Assembly (NCBI GenBank): GCA_963715045.1
Contig: CAVQRC010000026.1
Location: forward strand, 1-64,000
Direction of reading: 5' to 3'
Length of the DNA stretch: 64,000 nt
Origin: CAVQRC01 sp963715045
GTDB lineage: Bacteria; Planctomycetota; Planctomycetia; Pirellulales; Lacipirellulaceae
Position 1 is the stretch's first letter. Every line of letters starts with the position of its first letter. The notes below the pieces were generated by a model, which searched no databases, was not told the DNA's origin, and saw only the letters and a list, made by a program, of their open reading frames with translations. Below are positions 1 through 9,317 of the stretch, one piece after another. The position numbers and the translations under genes were made by a program.

Positions 1-4
1 AACT

Positions 5-1476
5 GTGGACCCGCAATCACCAGGCTCCGACTGCCTGCTGATGAGTAACCCGATGCGAAACTCGAACGCAGCCTCGGTCGACCGGTGGGATATGTCGTTT
101 GACTCCGACGCGAGTCGACTCGGCGCGGTGCTGGAAGACTACCTGCAGCGACTGGAGTCGGGTGAGCTCGTCGACGCCGAGGCCTTCATCGCGGCACATC
201 CCGACGTCGCCGACGAGCTGCGGGAGAGCATCGGCAAGCTCGAGGCCCTGCGACGATTAGCGGACAGGATCGAAGCGATGCCGATTCCAGCCGTACCGGG
301 AAGTGCGGGATCGGCGATCCCGCCGACAAGGTTGGGCGACTATGTCATCGGTCGGGAGATCGGCCGCGGCGGGATGGGGGTCGTGTACGAGGCCGAGCAG
401 CAATCGCTCGGCCGGCGCGTGGCCCTCAAGGTCGTGCCGCTCTCAAGCCTCCTCGAGCGGCGACGGATCGCCCGCTTCAAAAACGAAGCGGCCACCGCCG
501 CCTCGCTCGATCACCCGCACATTGTGGCCGTGTACGGCGTCGGGTGCGATGCCGGGACGCACTACTACGCGATGCAGCTCGTCCAGGGGCGGAGTCTGGC
601 CGAACTGATCGCCAACCGGGCCGGCCCGGGTTTCTGGGAAGCCGCCGGCCGCCGCGGAGACGGCAGGGATCACCGCAGACTTGACCCTGGCGTCATCGCG
701 GGGGGCCGGCTTCTACCGCGCTGTCGCCGAGGTCGGCCGCCAGGCCGCGACCGCGTTGCATTTCGCCCACCAGCGGGGCGTGGTGCACCGCGATGTGAAG
801 CCTTCCAACCTGCTCATCGATGACCAGGGCCACGTTCTGGTGACCGACTTCGGCCTTGCCTCGACGCAGGCGGACGTCGGCCTGACGCGTACGGGCGAGT
901 TGCTCGGCACGCTCCGCTACATGAGCCCCGAGCAGGCGACCGGCGACGGGCCGGTCGACCATCGCACGGATGTTTACGGTCTCGGCGCAGACCCTCTACG
1001 AGCTGATCACGGGGCGGCCGCTGGTCACGGCCGAGAATCAAGCCGAAGTCCTTCGCGAGCTGATCGACCGCAGCCCGCAGCCACTCCGGAAGATCGACGT
1101 CGCGGTACCCTACGATCTGGCGACGATCGTGGACAAGGCGACTGCACACAACCGAGCCGACCGCTATGCCACCGCAGGCGAACTCGCGGACGACCTGGAG
1201 CGGTTCCTCGACCACAAACCGATTGTCGCCCGGCGTCCGTCGAAATGGCGAAAAGCGATGAGCTGGGCCCGCCGCAATCGGTCGGCCGCCGTCCTGATCG
1301 GGATGATCGGGGCAGGCGTCGTCGCCGCGGCGATTGGCGGCGTGTCGTATGCCGTCCGCCTGGCCAAAAAACATGACGACCTCGAGCGATCGCTCTACGC
1401 CCGAGACGTCGCCCTGGCCCAAAGACTGATCGACGAAGGTGCCCTCGTCAGGGCCGAGGCCACGCTGCTGAAGTAG
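5..1476 (+). pseudogene. Ser/Thr protein kinase module of a decayed kinase-WD40 gene
   Basis: This is the catalytic half of a Hanks-type Ser/Thr kinase. The glycine loop reads GRGGMGVVYEAE and is followed by the Lys of VALKVV. The catalytic loop is HRDVKPSNLL, the metal site DFGLA, and the APE-region equivalent is YMSPEQA. The C-terminal end has a membrane segment (IGMIGAGVVAAAIGGVSYAV). The pieces lie in three frames, with shifts near 650 and 990. A TAG at 1474 ends the last piece at the point where family members continue into WD40 repeats. The first possible start seen is GTG at 5, and in-frame ATGs occur at 41, 53 and 92. The window edge hides any upstream part. The in-frame stop together with several shifts suggests a true pseudogene rather than isolated read errors. 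Confidence 0.8.
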
Positions 1477-3394
1477 ACCGCCTCGCCCGCGGCCCGCGCG
1501 ACGGGGCTTCGAGTGGTACTTTCTGTGGCGGCGTTTGCGGGAGAACTCGGCGGACGCGGTGCTCGAACATTCCGCGGACTGCTTCGAGTCGATCGTCGTC
1601 CCCGGCCCGCCGCGAATCGTCACCGGGTCCTTCAGAAGTACGATCGCTTTCTGGGACGCGAAGACGTTAGAACGGCTCCCCGACGAGTCGATTTCCACGC
1701 CCCACGCCACGCAGGTCAATGCGCTTCAGTACGACGAGCCAACGGGGGTGCTCGCCAGTGGAGGCGACACCGGCAAGGTCTGCCTGTGGCGGCTCAGCGA
1801 TCACACGCTCCTGGACGAATTTCAAGTCGACGCCCCGAGCCATGCCAACAAGGTCATCTGCTTCGCATTCTCTGGGGACGGCCGGTGGCTCGCGGCGAGC
1901 ACATTCGACCACACGGAAGATATCTTCGGCCGCAACACGACCGTTTCAATCTACGATCGACAGCATCATCGGCTGGCCCAGACGCTCCGCGGCTTTGGCC
2001 AGCGGCCCAAGATTCACTTCAGCCCCGCTGGCGAGCTCCTCGTGACATCCTCGACGGGGGAGATTGGTGTCTGGCGAGAGTCCCCAGCCGCGGCGACCGA
2101 CGCAGACGTGGCGGCGTTCGAACACGTGTTAACGCGTAAGCTGTCGGAGCAGCCGATCTGGAGTTCGCAGCTGCTTTCGGATGGGCGTCGGCTCGTGATC
2201 GCCAGTGGCAGCTGGGACGACAGCGAAGCGCACCCTCTCATCGAGGTGTGGGACACGTCCGAGTGGCGTCTGCTGAAATCGGCCCGGCTCGGCGTGCCGG
2301 GCCTGCTGAATGAGATGGACGTCGATCAGGATCGCTGGCTGTTGCTGGGCGGACCGATCGGCAACGTCATCTTGGTAGACCTTGAATCGCTCGTCACCGT
2401 GGCGCGTCGCAAGGTTCACACGGGCCCGATCTTAGACGTCCGTTTCTCACCGGACGGCGAGCTGATCTGCACCGCGTCGCGCGACAACACGGCCAAGGTC
2501 TGGCGTCGCGATCGGTTCGTGTCGCGCGACAGCGAGACCGTGATCGACCATATCTCGCCCACGGGCGTCGACGGCGCGTTCTTTGCGGCCTCGAACGAGC
2601 GGGTCTGCGAAGTTGCGCCGCCGGAGAGGTGGTCGAGTGGGACGTCAAGACGGGCGAAGAGACCGGTGCGGTGCAGGTTGCGGCGACCGACGCCAACATG
2701 ACATCGGCGGATGTGTCGCCTGACGGGCGGTGGCTTGCCGTCACCCGCGGCGCCTGGCCTCCGATGCCCAATGCACGCCTTGAAGTTCACGATGGCCACC
2801 GCCTGGGCAAGGATAACTCGCTGGTCTTCGGCATCACCATCCCTGACGGCGCGTTCGCCACTCAGCCGCGTTTCGCTCCCGACAGCCGGCTCCTCGCGAT
2901 TCCGTCCGTGGAGAGGGTCGTGCTGTACTCCACCGCGGACTGGTCTGTGGTCAAGCGTCTGCCCGCTGGCCGTTCCAAGGCCATTGCGTTTTCGCCCGAC
3001 GGACGCTGGTTCGCCGCGGCCGCGGGTTCCCAGCACGCGCGTTTTTCGCACCAGCGACTGACGCCTGCACGGCCGCTTCCGCACCGGTGAGTGGGTCACT
3101 GAGGGATTGTGCTTCTCGTCCGACGGTGAGCGGTTCTTTGCCAGTGACGAAGAACGCCGCGTCAACCTGTGGGACGTAGACACCGGCACGCTGATCCGCC
3201 GCACGGAACCGTTGTCGGACCTGCCAACGGCGCTCGCGCTCAGCCCCGCGGGGGACCGGATCGCGGCGTATTGCAAGAGCTGTACCGTGGAACTGCTCGA
3301 CGCCGATACGCTCGACATCCTGCTGCCGCATAAAGACACCCTGCGTGCCACACCCTGCATGCTGCTGCCCGGGCGAGTACCCTTTTCTCGCTGA
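1477..3394 (+). pseudogene. WD40-repeat sensor half of the same decayed kinase gene
   Basis: Translation resumes one frame away from the kinase half with GFEWYFLWRRLREN (from about 1509). This is the usual linker between kinase and WD40 propeller in planctomycete kinases. Blades follow, ending in motifs such as GKVCLWR, NTAKVWRRD and RRVNLWDVDTG, with SPDG turns in between. The reading frame changes near 2610 and again near 3075. The final piece runs out at 3394 without the normal last blades. The end carries a copy of the window's short repeat (AGACACCCTG at 3334), so a repeat or rearrangement may have truncated the propeller. WD40 domains in such kinases are thought to be ligand or protein-binding sensors; nothing here shows the ligand. 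Confidence 0.75.
3334..3365 (+). repeat. AGACACCCTG repeat copy at the 3' end of the WD40 remnant
   Basis: AGACACCCTG occurs at 3334-3343 and is followed by a second partial unit CACACCCTGCATGC. This is the same core plus duplicated tail seen in the larger clusters at 4.9, 9.1, 10.4, 15.3 and 55.1 kb. It lacks the leading CC, so chance similarity is possible, but the position at a gene truncation fits the family. Confidence 0.5.
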
Positions 3395-3420
3395 AGGTCT
3401 TACAATGCCGCCTTCAGCGA
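3388..3420. terminator. Perfect 10-bp inverted repeat before dps
   Basis: TCGCTGAAGG (3388-3397) and CCTTCAGCGA (3411-3420) pair perfectly around a 13-nt loop and are followed by AATTTT. It could terminate transcription from the decayed kinase locus, or be a control element in the dps leader 70 bp upstream of its start codon. The T tract is weak. Confidence 0.55.
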
Positions 3421-3490
3421 AATTTTCGCGAGTTTCGTGAGCCAGCCCCGCGAACTTAAAGACATCTTCTTGAAAAGGGGTGAAATCGTC

Positions 3491-3976
3491 ATGGCAACCG
3501 CCTCGCACACGCAATTCAAACGCCAGTTCCTCGGCGGCGAAACGACGGAGCAAGTTTCGGCGATTTTGCAGTCCAACCTGACCAGTCTGATCGACTTTGC
3601 CCTGCTGATGAAACAAGCCCACTGGAATGTGTTTGGGCCAAATTTCCGCAGCATTCACCTCCAGCTCGACGAGATCATTGAGACCGTTCGTGGCGCCAGT
3701 GATGAAGTGGCAGAGCGAATCGCCGCACTCGGCGTATCCCCCGACGGCCGCTCGTCAACCGTCGCCGAAGCGAGTGGATTGGAAGCTTATCCGCCCGGTT
3801 TTGTGGACGTCCAAGCAACGATCACACACGTTGCAGACACCATCAAGACGGTCATTGATTCGCTGCGAGAGGCGATCGTAGTCCTGGGTGACCTCGATCC
3901 AGTCAGCGAAGACATGCTGATCGCCATCTCTGGCCCCATGGAAAAGCACCTATGGATGCTGCAGGCCCAGGAATAG
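3491..3976 (+). CDS. dps: Dps-type DNA-binding ferritin
   Basis: This 161-residue protein has the size and helical layout of Dps, a dodecameric mini-ferritin that oxidises and stores iron and protects DNA during oxidative or starvation stress. The ferroxidase ligands align well: H44 in AHWNVFGP, H56, D60, D71 and E75 (SDEVAERI). The start at 3491 is chosen because AAAGGGGTGAA lies just upstream; an in-frame start at 3437 would add 18 residues with no ribosome site. It is a single gene, separated from the upstream remnant by an inverted repeat. The next gene is in the same direction 84 bp later but has no obvious functional link. Confidence 0.93.
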   Translation: MATASHTQFKRQFLGGETTEQVSAILQSNLTSLIDFALLMKQAHWNVFGPNFRSIHLQLDEIIETVRGASDEVAERIAALGVSPDGRSSTVAEASGLEAYPPGFVDVQATITHVADTIKTVIDSLREAIVVLGDLDPVSEDMLIAISGPMEKHLWMLQAQE

Positions 3977-4060
3977 AACGTCGCCGCAAGTGTTCCGTAG
4001 CAGGATTCGAAGTGATCACGCCGTGCCGCCTCCTTCACGCCAGGTGATAAGGTCGGTGGC

Positions 4061-4843
4061 ATGACGTTCGACCTGCACATCGGCATCGATTACTCGGGCC
4101 GGGAAACGCCGAAGTCGCGGACCTCGGCGTTGCAGGTCTACGCGGCGTTTGAAGGCGAACCGCCGCGCCGCGTTCTGTCGCCATCTTCGACCGACAAGAC
4201 CTTCAAGAACTGGTGTCGGCAGGAAATCGCCGAGTGGCTTAGCGACCAGGCGGACCAGGAGATGACCTACATCGCGGGGATCGACCACGGTTTCTCCTTT
4301 CCGCGAGGCTACTTCGAGCGATACCACCTCGGGTCGTGGCAGGAGTTTCTGGACGACTTCCGCGAACACTGGCCCACCGATCAGGAACGCACCTACGTCG
4401 ACTTCATCCGTAACCGGGATGGAGGACCACCGGATCGCGGCGGCACGAACGACGAGTTGCGACTCACAGAGAAATGGACCAGCTCGGCGAAGAGCGTGTT
4501 CCACTTCGACGTTCAGGGGCAGGTCGCAAAGTCCACGCACGCCGGACTGCCGTGGCTGCGGAGCATGCGGCGGACAGCGGGCGAACGGCTCCACTTCTGG
4601 CCGTTCGATGGCTGGGCGGTTCCCGATGGTCGGTCGGTAGTTGCCGAAACGTATCCGTCGATTTTCAGGAAGCGGTACGCCCGCGAAGGCCGCACCGTCG
4701 ATCAGCACGATGCTTATTCGACCGCACGCTGGTTGGCGGAGACGGATCGGTGCGGATTTCTCGAAAGATACTTCGATCCGCCGCTTACGGACGAAGCGCG
4801 GCGACAGTGCGACCTGGAAGGATGGATCCTGGGGATTGCTTAG
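4061..4843 (+). CDS. DUF429-like RNase H-fold protein
   Basis: A 260-residue cytosolic protein without signal or membrane segments. The N-terminal HIGIDYSG, the internal AGIDHGFSFP, the VVAETYPSIF strand and the late HDAYSTARWL helix match the acidic-residue pattern of DUF429 proteins. These are predicted to have an RNase H-like nuclease fold, but their substrate is unknown. The acidic positions (D9 and D83 by count, the E of AETYP, the D of QHDAY) are the candidate metal ligands. It follows dps in the same direction but is probably a separate unit. The first cluster of the short CCAGACACCCTG repeat begins 38 bp after its stop. Family assignment is moderately sure; activity is unproven. Confidence 0.7.
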   Translation: MTFDLHIGIDYSGRETPKSRTSALQVYAAFEGEPPRRVLSPSSTDKTFKNWCRQEIAEWLSDQADQEMTYIAGIDHGFSFPRGYFERYHLGSWQEFLDDFREHWPTDQERTYVDFIRNRDGGPPDRGGTNDELRLTEKWTSSAKSVFHFDVQGQVAKSTHAGLPWLRSMRRTAGERLHFWPFDGWAVPDGRSVVAETYPSIFRKRYAREGRTVDQHDAYSTARWLAETDRCGFLERYFDPPLTDEARRQCDLEGWILGIA

Positions 4844-4881
4844 GTCTCGTCGTTCACTGCAGCCACCACCAGAAGCCACAA

Positions 4882-5435
4882 CCAGACACCCTGCTCTGCT
4901 CACTCCCTCCATGATCAGACACCCTGCTCACCACGATCGCCCCGCTCACCACGATCAGACACCCCGTTCCCTCGACCGTTCCCTCGTCCACCGTTCCCTC
5001 GTCACCGTTGCGCAGCTTCACTGCGGCGAAAGACCTGCCGCCAAGATGAACACCCACACACCAGACCAAATACCAGAGCGCCTGCATGCTGATCTCATCG
5101 TGTGCCAACAGCCACAACAACCAGACACCCTGCTCACGCACCCTGCTCACGCACCCTGCTCACGCACCCTGCTCACCGTTCTCTGCTCACCGTTCCCCCT
5201 GCCAACGGCTCCAGACACCCTGTTTACTCTCTGTTTACTCTGGCAAGTTCTTCGCGGCCCGCCATTTCAAGATTTCTATGGTCAACGGCTCGGCAAGCAT
5301 CGTCGGGAAGCAGCAATGCACGGCATTGCCCATCGAAGATTTCGGCGAGCGGACGTCCGACCGAATTGAAGTCAACGGAGATGGTCTGTTGCGAGACGGA
5401 ACACCCGGATTACCAGACACCCTGCATACCATATG
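4882..5435 (+). repeat. CCAGACACCCTG repeat cluster 1, beside the transposase gene
   Basis: Cores lie at 4882, 4916, 4956 (CAGACACCCCG), 5121, 5211 and 5413, all in the same orientation. Each core is followed by a different short tail that is itself repeated: CTGCTCACGCAC units after 5121 (about four times), TGTTTACTC twice after 5211, and GCATACC twice after 5413. Runs of ACCGTTCCCTCG occur at 4966-5015. No gene is supported in 4844-5556. The cluster ends 122 bp from the 3' end of the leftward transposase gene. Confidence 0.85.
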
Positions 5436-5556
5436 CATACCGTTGTTGTGTTGCAATTGAACGACTGCCAGCCCTGGACGGAGAGCAGCAGGAATTCGCC
5501 TCGTGGGTCGGTTACGCAACAGGCATGGGCTGCAACGCGCGTGATTGCGAAATCAG

Positions 5557-6606
5557 TTACCCGAAGATGGCCTGGCAATTTCGAGCACCACGGATGTAGT
5601 TGCGTCCGAGAGCAGCGGCACGGCGGGTCAGCGACTCGAATCGGCCGATCGCGCGACCGAACAAATCGTCAAACTTCTCGATCGCCTCGAGCCACTTGTG
5701 GCCGTCGATCTGGATGCGTTCCATAATCGGCGCCAAGTCCGTTGGAATTGCTCCCCTTTTGCCCTGGGCGATTTGCCGCCCGCTCCAGTCGACAAGCTTG
5801 ATGTACGATGCACGGTCCAATCGAATTAATCCCAGATCAGATGCCCTCAGACCGGACATGCAATTCACTCTTCGCTGGCTATGCTCCTCAGCGTTGCTCT
5901 CTTCTGGCACGGTCAGTTCTGACATCCAACTATCTGGCGGCAAAGAATCTTCTTCCCACAAGAACGACTGGATTCGATCGTAGATAGACGTATGCAGCGA
6001 CTCTTCGGGCGTGATGACTTCTCCAGCCCTGATCTGATTCAGATCGACGTAGACACCACAAAGAATTAGCGCAGGCTCATCCTCAAGCATTCGAGAACCG
6101 AAACGTTCTGACCAAAAATGGCCTTTGGTCCCATCTTCCAGATTGCATTTACGAGCGATATGCTCACACAGCGCCCCCATAAACGCCGAGATGCTCGAGA
6201 GTTTCCTTCTCACCTGTTCGACTCGGCCTGGCTTGGCAATCTCGGCAGCGATTCGCGAGTCCTTCGGATCCTCATATTGATAACTGCCCAGTGCCTTGAC
6301 GAGCTTGCTGATGACAAGCCAACGACGAATTACTTCCCAGTCACTCCAAGTTTCCACAACGTCAGGGCGTGACCTCAGAATGACATGAATGTGGTTGCTC
6401 ATCTCGCCACGAAATCCCACTTCGACTGCGAAGAGACCAGCTAGCCACTTTTCGAATTCTTTGATCCAAGCCCGCCGATGGCTGTGATCGGCCCCAGTGC
6501 TATTCTCTTTTCCGAGAAGAAAAGCCTGCCGGACGCATTGCGAGTAGCAGTGAAAAAACCCGGTTTCCCCCTCGGGAATCAGAGCACTCCTGGCGAAACT
6601 GACCAT
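5557..6606 (-). CDS. Y1 (IS200-like) / REP-associated-type transposase
   Basis: A 349-residue protein of the large Y1 transposase-like family common in planctomycetes. The N-terminal strand GFFHCYSQCVRQAFLLG is followed by the HUH motif NHIHVIL (H72, H74). A later segment, GHFWSERFGSRML (about 163-174), is typical of the group. The helix VYVDLNQIRAG holds Y186, the likely nucleophile. Proteins of this type (TnpA-REP, RAYT) cut and join single-stranded DNA at palindromic repeats and usually lie singly without classic IS ends. That fits here: no terminal repeats are evident, but cluster 1 of the CCAGACACCCTG repeat sits just past its 3' end. The ATG at 6606 matches the family N-terminus. All motifs are present, so it looks functional. 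Confidence 0.85.
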   Translation of the reverse strand: MVSFARSALIPEGETGFFHCYSQCVRQAFLLGKENSTGADHSHRRAWIKEFEKWLAGLFAVEVGFRGEMSNHIHVILRSRPDVVETWSDWEVIRRWLVISKLVKALGSYQYEDPKDSRIAAEIAKPGRVEQVRRKLSSISAFMGALCEHIARKCNLEDGTKGHFWSERFGSRMLEDEPALILCGVYVDLNQIRAGEVITPEESLHTSIYDRIQSFLWEEDSLPPDSWMSELTVPEESNAEEHSQRRVNCMSGLRASDLGLIRLDRASYIKLVDWSGRQIAQGKRGAIPTDLAPIMERIQIDGHKWLEAIEKFDDLFGRAIGRFESLTRRAAALGRNYIRGARNCQAIFG

Positions 6607-6798
6607 TTGACCCTCGCGTGTAAGTCTTCATTCAAACAGGCGCAAGCAGGAATATGATGATCGCATGTATAGTATTCCGATTGACGAGGTGTCAAGGTTG
6701 CGGAGAAATTTGAGTAGAAATAGCCGTTCATTGGAAACTGTTACCATCACGCAGCGAGGGCGTGGTCGCTAGGGCTGGAATTCTGCGGAGGAAACGAA

Positions 6799-7593
6799 AT
6801 GAGCGTCATCGTGCAAATATCCGACCCGCACTTATTGAGTGATCGGGCGGGGAAATTAAAGCGGGTGCCGACTGCAGAGAGCTTACGGCTGGTGCTGAAA
6901 CAGGCCAGAAGAGAAGTCCCGCAACCCAGTCGTGTTGTTCTCTCCGGTGACCTGAGTCATGAGCATACGGTGTCCGGTTACGAGATCCTCCAAGATCTGC
7001 TGGGAGACTGGGCAGATCGCTCGTTGCTGATTCCGGGAAACCACGACGATCGCGGGGGCATGCGCAAAGTTTTCACGCAAATACCTGGTCATCTCGAAGA
7101 AGAAGTCTGGTTCGATGAGCTGTGTGACGGATGGCGACTCGTCGGCATCGATTCGCACGTCCCGGGCGAACTCTACGGCGAATTGGGTCGGGATACGCTG
7201 AATCGCTTGAGAGAGTCGCTAATGGGAGGTCCACAGCAGTCAGTCCTGCTCTTCGTGCATCATCCACCTCTTGCCGTGAACAGCCCCTGGCTCGACCAGA
7301 TCAGACTACGCAACGCTGACGAACTTGAGGCGATCGTGCAATCTTCCGCAAGCGTGCGGGGAGTCTTCGGCGGTCATATTCATCAGGAATTCGAAGCGGA
7401 ATTCGCCGGCGTTCCTTTCTTTACCGCACCCTCTGCTTCATTTCAATTCGTCCCCGAGACGGAGGTGATGCAGTTTGACAGGCGTCCGCCCGGCTTCCGC
7501 ATAATCGAACTTGGACCTGCAATCGATGGCACACTTCATACGCGAGTCGTACGCCTGCGTAACCTCGAGTTCGAACCAAGTGACGAATCTTAG
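6799..7593 (+). CDS. cpdA: CpdA-like metallophosphoesterase (cyclic nucleotide phosphodiesterase)
   Basis: A 264-residue calcineurin-like phosphoesterase with every metal-binding motif: D9-x-H11, GD51LSHE, GN81HDD, H154H155PP and G-H193-I-H195. The order and length match class III cyclic AMP phosphodiesterases (CpdA), which hydrolyse cyclic AMP in the cytosol and damp its signalling. Related enzymes act on other phosphodiesters, so the substrate is inferred. GCGGAGGAAAC precedes the ATG at 6799 with good spacing. The gene diverges from the transposase gene; the 192-bp gap between them should hold promoters for both. No cyclic AMP receptor or cyclase lies nearby. Confidence 0.85.
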   Translation: MSVIVQISDPHLLSDRAGKLKRVPTAESLRLVLKQARREVPQPSRVVLSGDLSHEHTVSGYEILQDLLGDWADRSLLIPGNHDDRGGMRKVFTQIPGHLEEEVWFDELCDGWRLVGIDSHVPGELYGELGRDTLNRLRESLMGGPQQSVLLFVHHPPLAVNSPWLDQIRLRNADELEAIVQSSASVRGVFGGHIHQEFEAEFAGVPFFTAPSASFQFVPETEVMQFDRRPPGFRIIELGPAIDGTLHTRVVRLRNLEFEPSDES

Positions 7594-7692
7594 GAAAGGC
7601 CAGCATCCTGAAGCCAGCCTGGGCCGACTCGACTGCCGGGCATCCTGGCGTCACCTCCGCATCTCACGGTGAGACTCCCGCGAAGTTCACCG

Positions 7693-8786
7693 TTAGTTCC
7701 AGATCGCAGCTGCAATGACGACCGCAAGAGTGACGACCAGGACGGCAACCATCGCCTGCCAATTCACATCCCGCTCGGGGACCGCAGATTCTCGCAAACG
7801 CTCAGTCAACGACTGGGATTGGACCGAAACGTCGCCGAGGGCGTCTGTGCCTAGACTCGGCTTTATTTCGGGATCGGCGATGATTGCCTGGAGAGTTGCA
7901 GCGACTTCAGCCGCCGACGCGGGGCGGTCGGCGGGGCTCTTGGCAAGTAGTCGTTCGACGAGGATGGCGAGTTGCGCGGGACATTCCCGGCCAAATGCAT
8001 TGACGCGCGGCGGCGTTTCCTCAACATGCTTTTTCATCATCTGAGTGTAGTTGAGCTCGCCATACGGATCATCGGAGGCGAACGGAGCGCGTCCGGCGAT
8101 CAGCTCGAAGAGAATGCATCCCAGAGCGTACAGGTCGGTCCGGCCGTCGATATCGGCGACGCCCATTGCCTGCTCGGCGCTGAGTACTTCAGAGTGCCGA
8201 CAGTTTGACCTGAGACTGTCAAGCGAAACGATCCGAGGTCCCGAGCGAGGCCGAAATCCCCCAGTTTGAGCCGACCGTTATCGGATAGAAAGATGTTGGC
8301 CGGCTTCAGATCCCGGTGGACGATCCCTGCATCGTGCAAATGTTGTAGGCCAAGGCAGATCTCGACGCCGCATTCAGCCGCTTCGCGCCAGCCCAATCCT
8401 TGTTGGTGCCTGAGGATGTCGCCCAGAGAGCCCCACGGAACCAGTTCCATCGTGTAGTAAAGCAACTGCTCGTGCACCCCGCAATCGTCATAGGCGACGA
8501 CATTCGGGTGGTTCAGCTTCTGAGCGATGGTAATTTCGCGGACGAATCGGCGATGAATTTCCTCATTGATAGCCGTTTCTGGCCGCAATACTTTCAGTGC
8601 CCGTTCGCACCCCGTTTCGGCATCCTTGGCGACGTAGATCTCACCTGCCGCGCCAGCGCCGATCTGTCCCGAGATTTCGAAGCGTCCAATCCGGGTGCCA
8701 TTCTGGATTGCCAATGATCCCATCCTTTGCGTAAGTGAAAGACTACCAGATGTGCCGAATCGCGTTCTGTTGCTCAAGTCTGACAT
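7693..8786 (-). pseudogene. Membrane-anchored Ser/Thr protein kinase with one frameshift
   Basis: This is a complete small Hanks-type kinase apart from one missing base. The first part (8786 leftward) has the loop GQIGAGAAGEIY, the Lys of ALKVLRP, the catalytic loop HRDLKPANIF and DFGLA. After GTLKY the frame changes near 8183 and the second part continues with SAEQAMG...GRTDLYALGCILFE and the C-lobe. It ends in a single transmembrane helix (about 20 residues from NWQAMVAVLVV) and no external domain. One inserted base restores about 365 residues with no other damage, so a sequencing error or a very recent mutation is likely. The two parts may be annotated elsewhere as separate genes at 8100-8786 and 7693-8166. 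Confidence 0.85.
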
Positions 8787-9317
8787 CTTGAGCGAATCCT
8801 GGTCTGAACGCTAGTTCTCGAACGACGATCCTGAGACGAGGTTCGTCGCCTGGCAGTGCTCCGCCGAGACGCTCACACCAGGGCCGCCGAACTCGCGGCG
8901 GAGCATTCGGTTTCGGCGCATTTCCTGCGTCTTGGCATCGATCTACGCAACGTACCAGAAAACTCCGAAACGTCGACGCCTGCGGGAAATCGGATTGAGA
9001 ATTTGAAACCAGACATCGCGCCGCCCCTTCCATGTTTCTGGCGCAGTGGCCCTGGCACAGTGGCAGGTTGGCAAGCAGACACCCTGGCAGACATCCTCTA
9101 GCAGACACCCTGGCAGACAGGATTCAGGGTGTCTGGTCAGAATTAGGATTCAGGGTGTCTGGTAGCGGCGGGGTGGCTTGCGGTGGGCAGACACCCTGAG
9201 TCCTCGGTGTTTCTCGTGGACGCTCGTGACGATTCTGTGATCTGGCAGGACTGCGATCAAACCGAACTAGTTCGATGCGCTGTTTCCATCGGCGAATTTG
9301 TCGGTTCGCTGCGATAG
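8787..9317. other. Non-coding stretch upstream of the leftward kinase
   Basis: No reading frame here has protein-like composition or a recognisable family. It must contain the promoter of the leftward kinase near 8790-8850. From 9000 it becomes repeat-derived, with the CCAGACACCCTG family cluster listed separately. Confidence 0.5.
9075..9203. repeat. CCAGACACCCTG repeat cluster 2, mixed orientation with hairpins
   Basis: Forward cores lie at 9075, 9101 and 9187 (GCAGACACCCTGAGTCC). Reverse cores (GGATTCAGGGTGTCTGG) lie at 9120 and 9146. The pair 9102-9112 and 9125-9135 is an 11-bp perfect inverted repeat around 12 nt, and 9151-9162 can pair with 9187-9198. Head-to-head copies separated by short loops are typical of REP/BIME-like DNA. 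Confidence 0.85.

Noticed and set aside
4641..5369. Plus-strand open frame across repeat cluster 1
   Set aside because: Begins inside the DUF429-like gene in another frame and runs through the repeats; composition is repeat-driven.
4882..5435. Possible CRISPR array
   Set aside because: Cores are only 12-17 nt, spacing ranges from about 20 to 200 nt, tails are self-repeated rather than unique, both orientations occur in other clusters, and no cas gene is present.
8743..9108. Leftward open frame upstream of the second kinase
   Set aside because: Overlaps the kinase start region and the repeats; no family resemblance.
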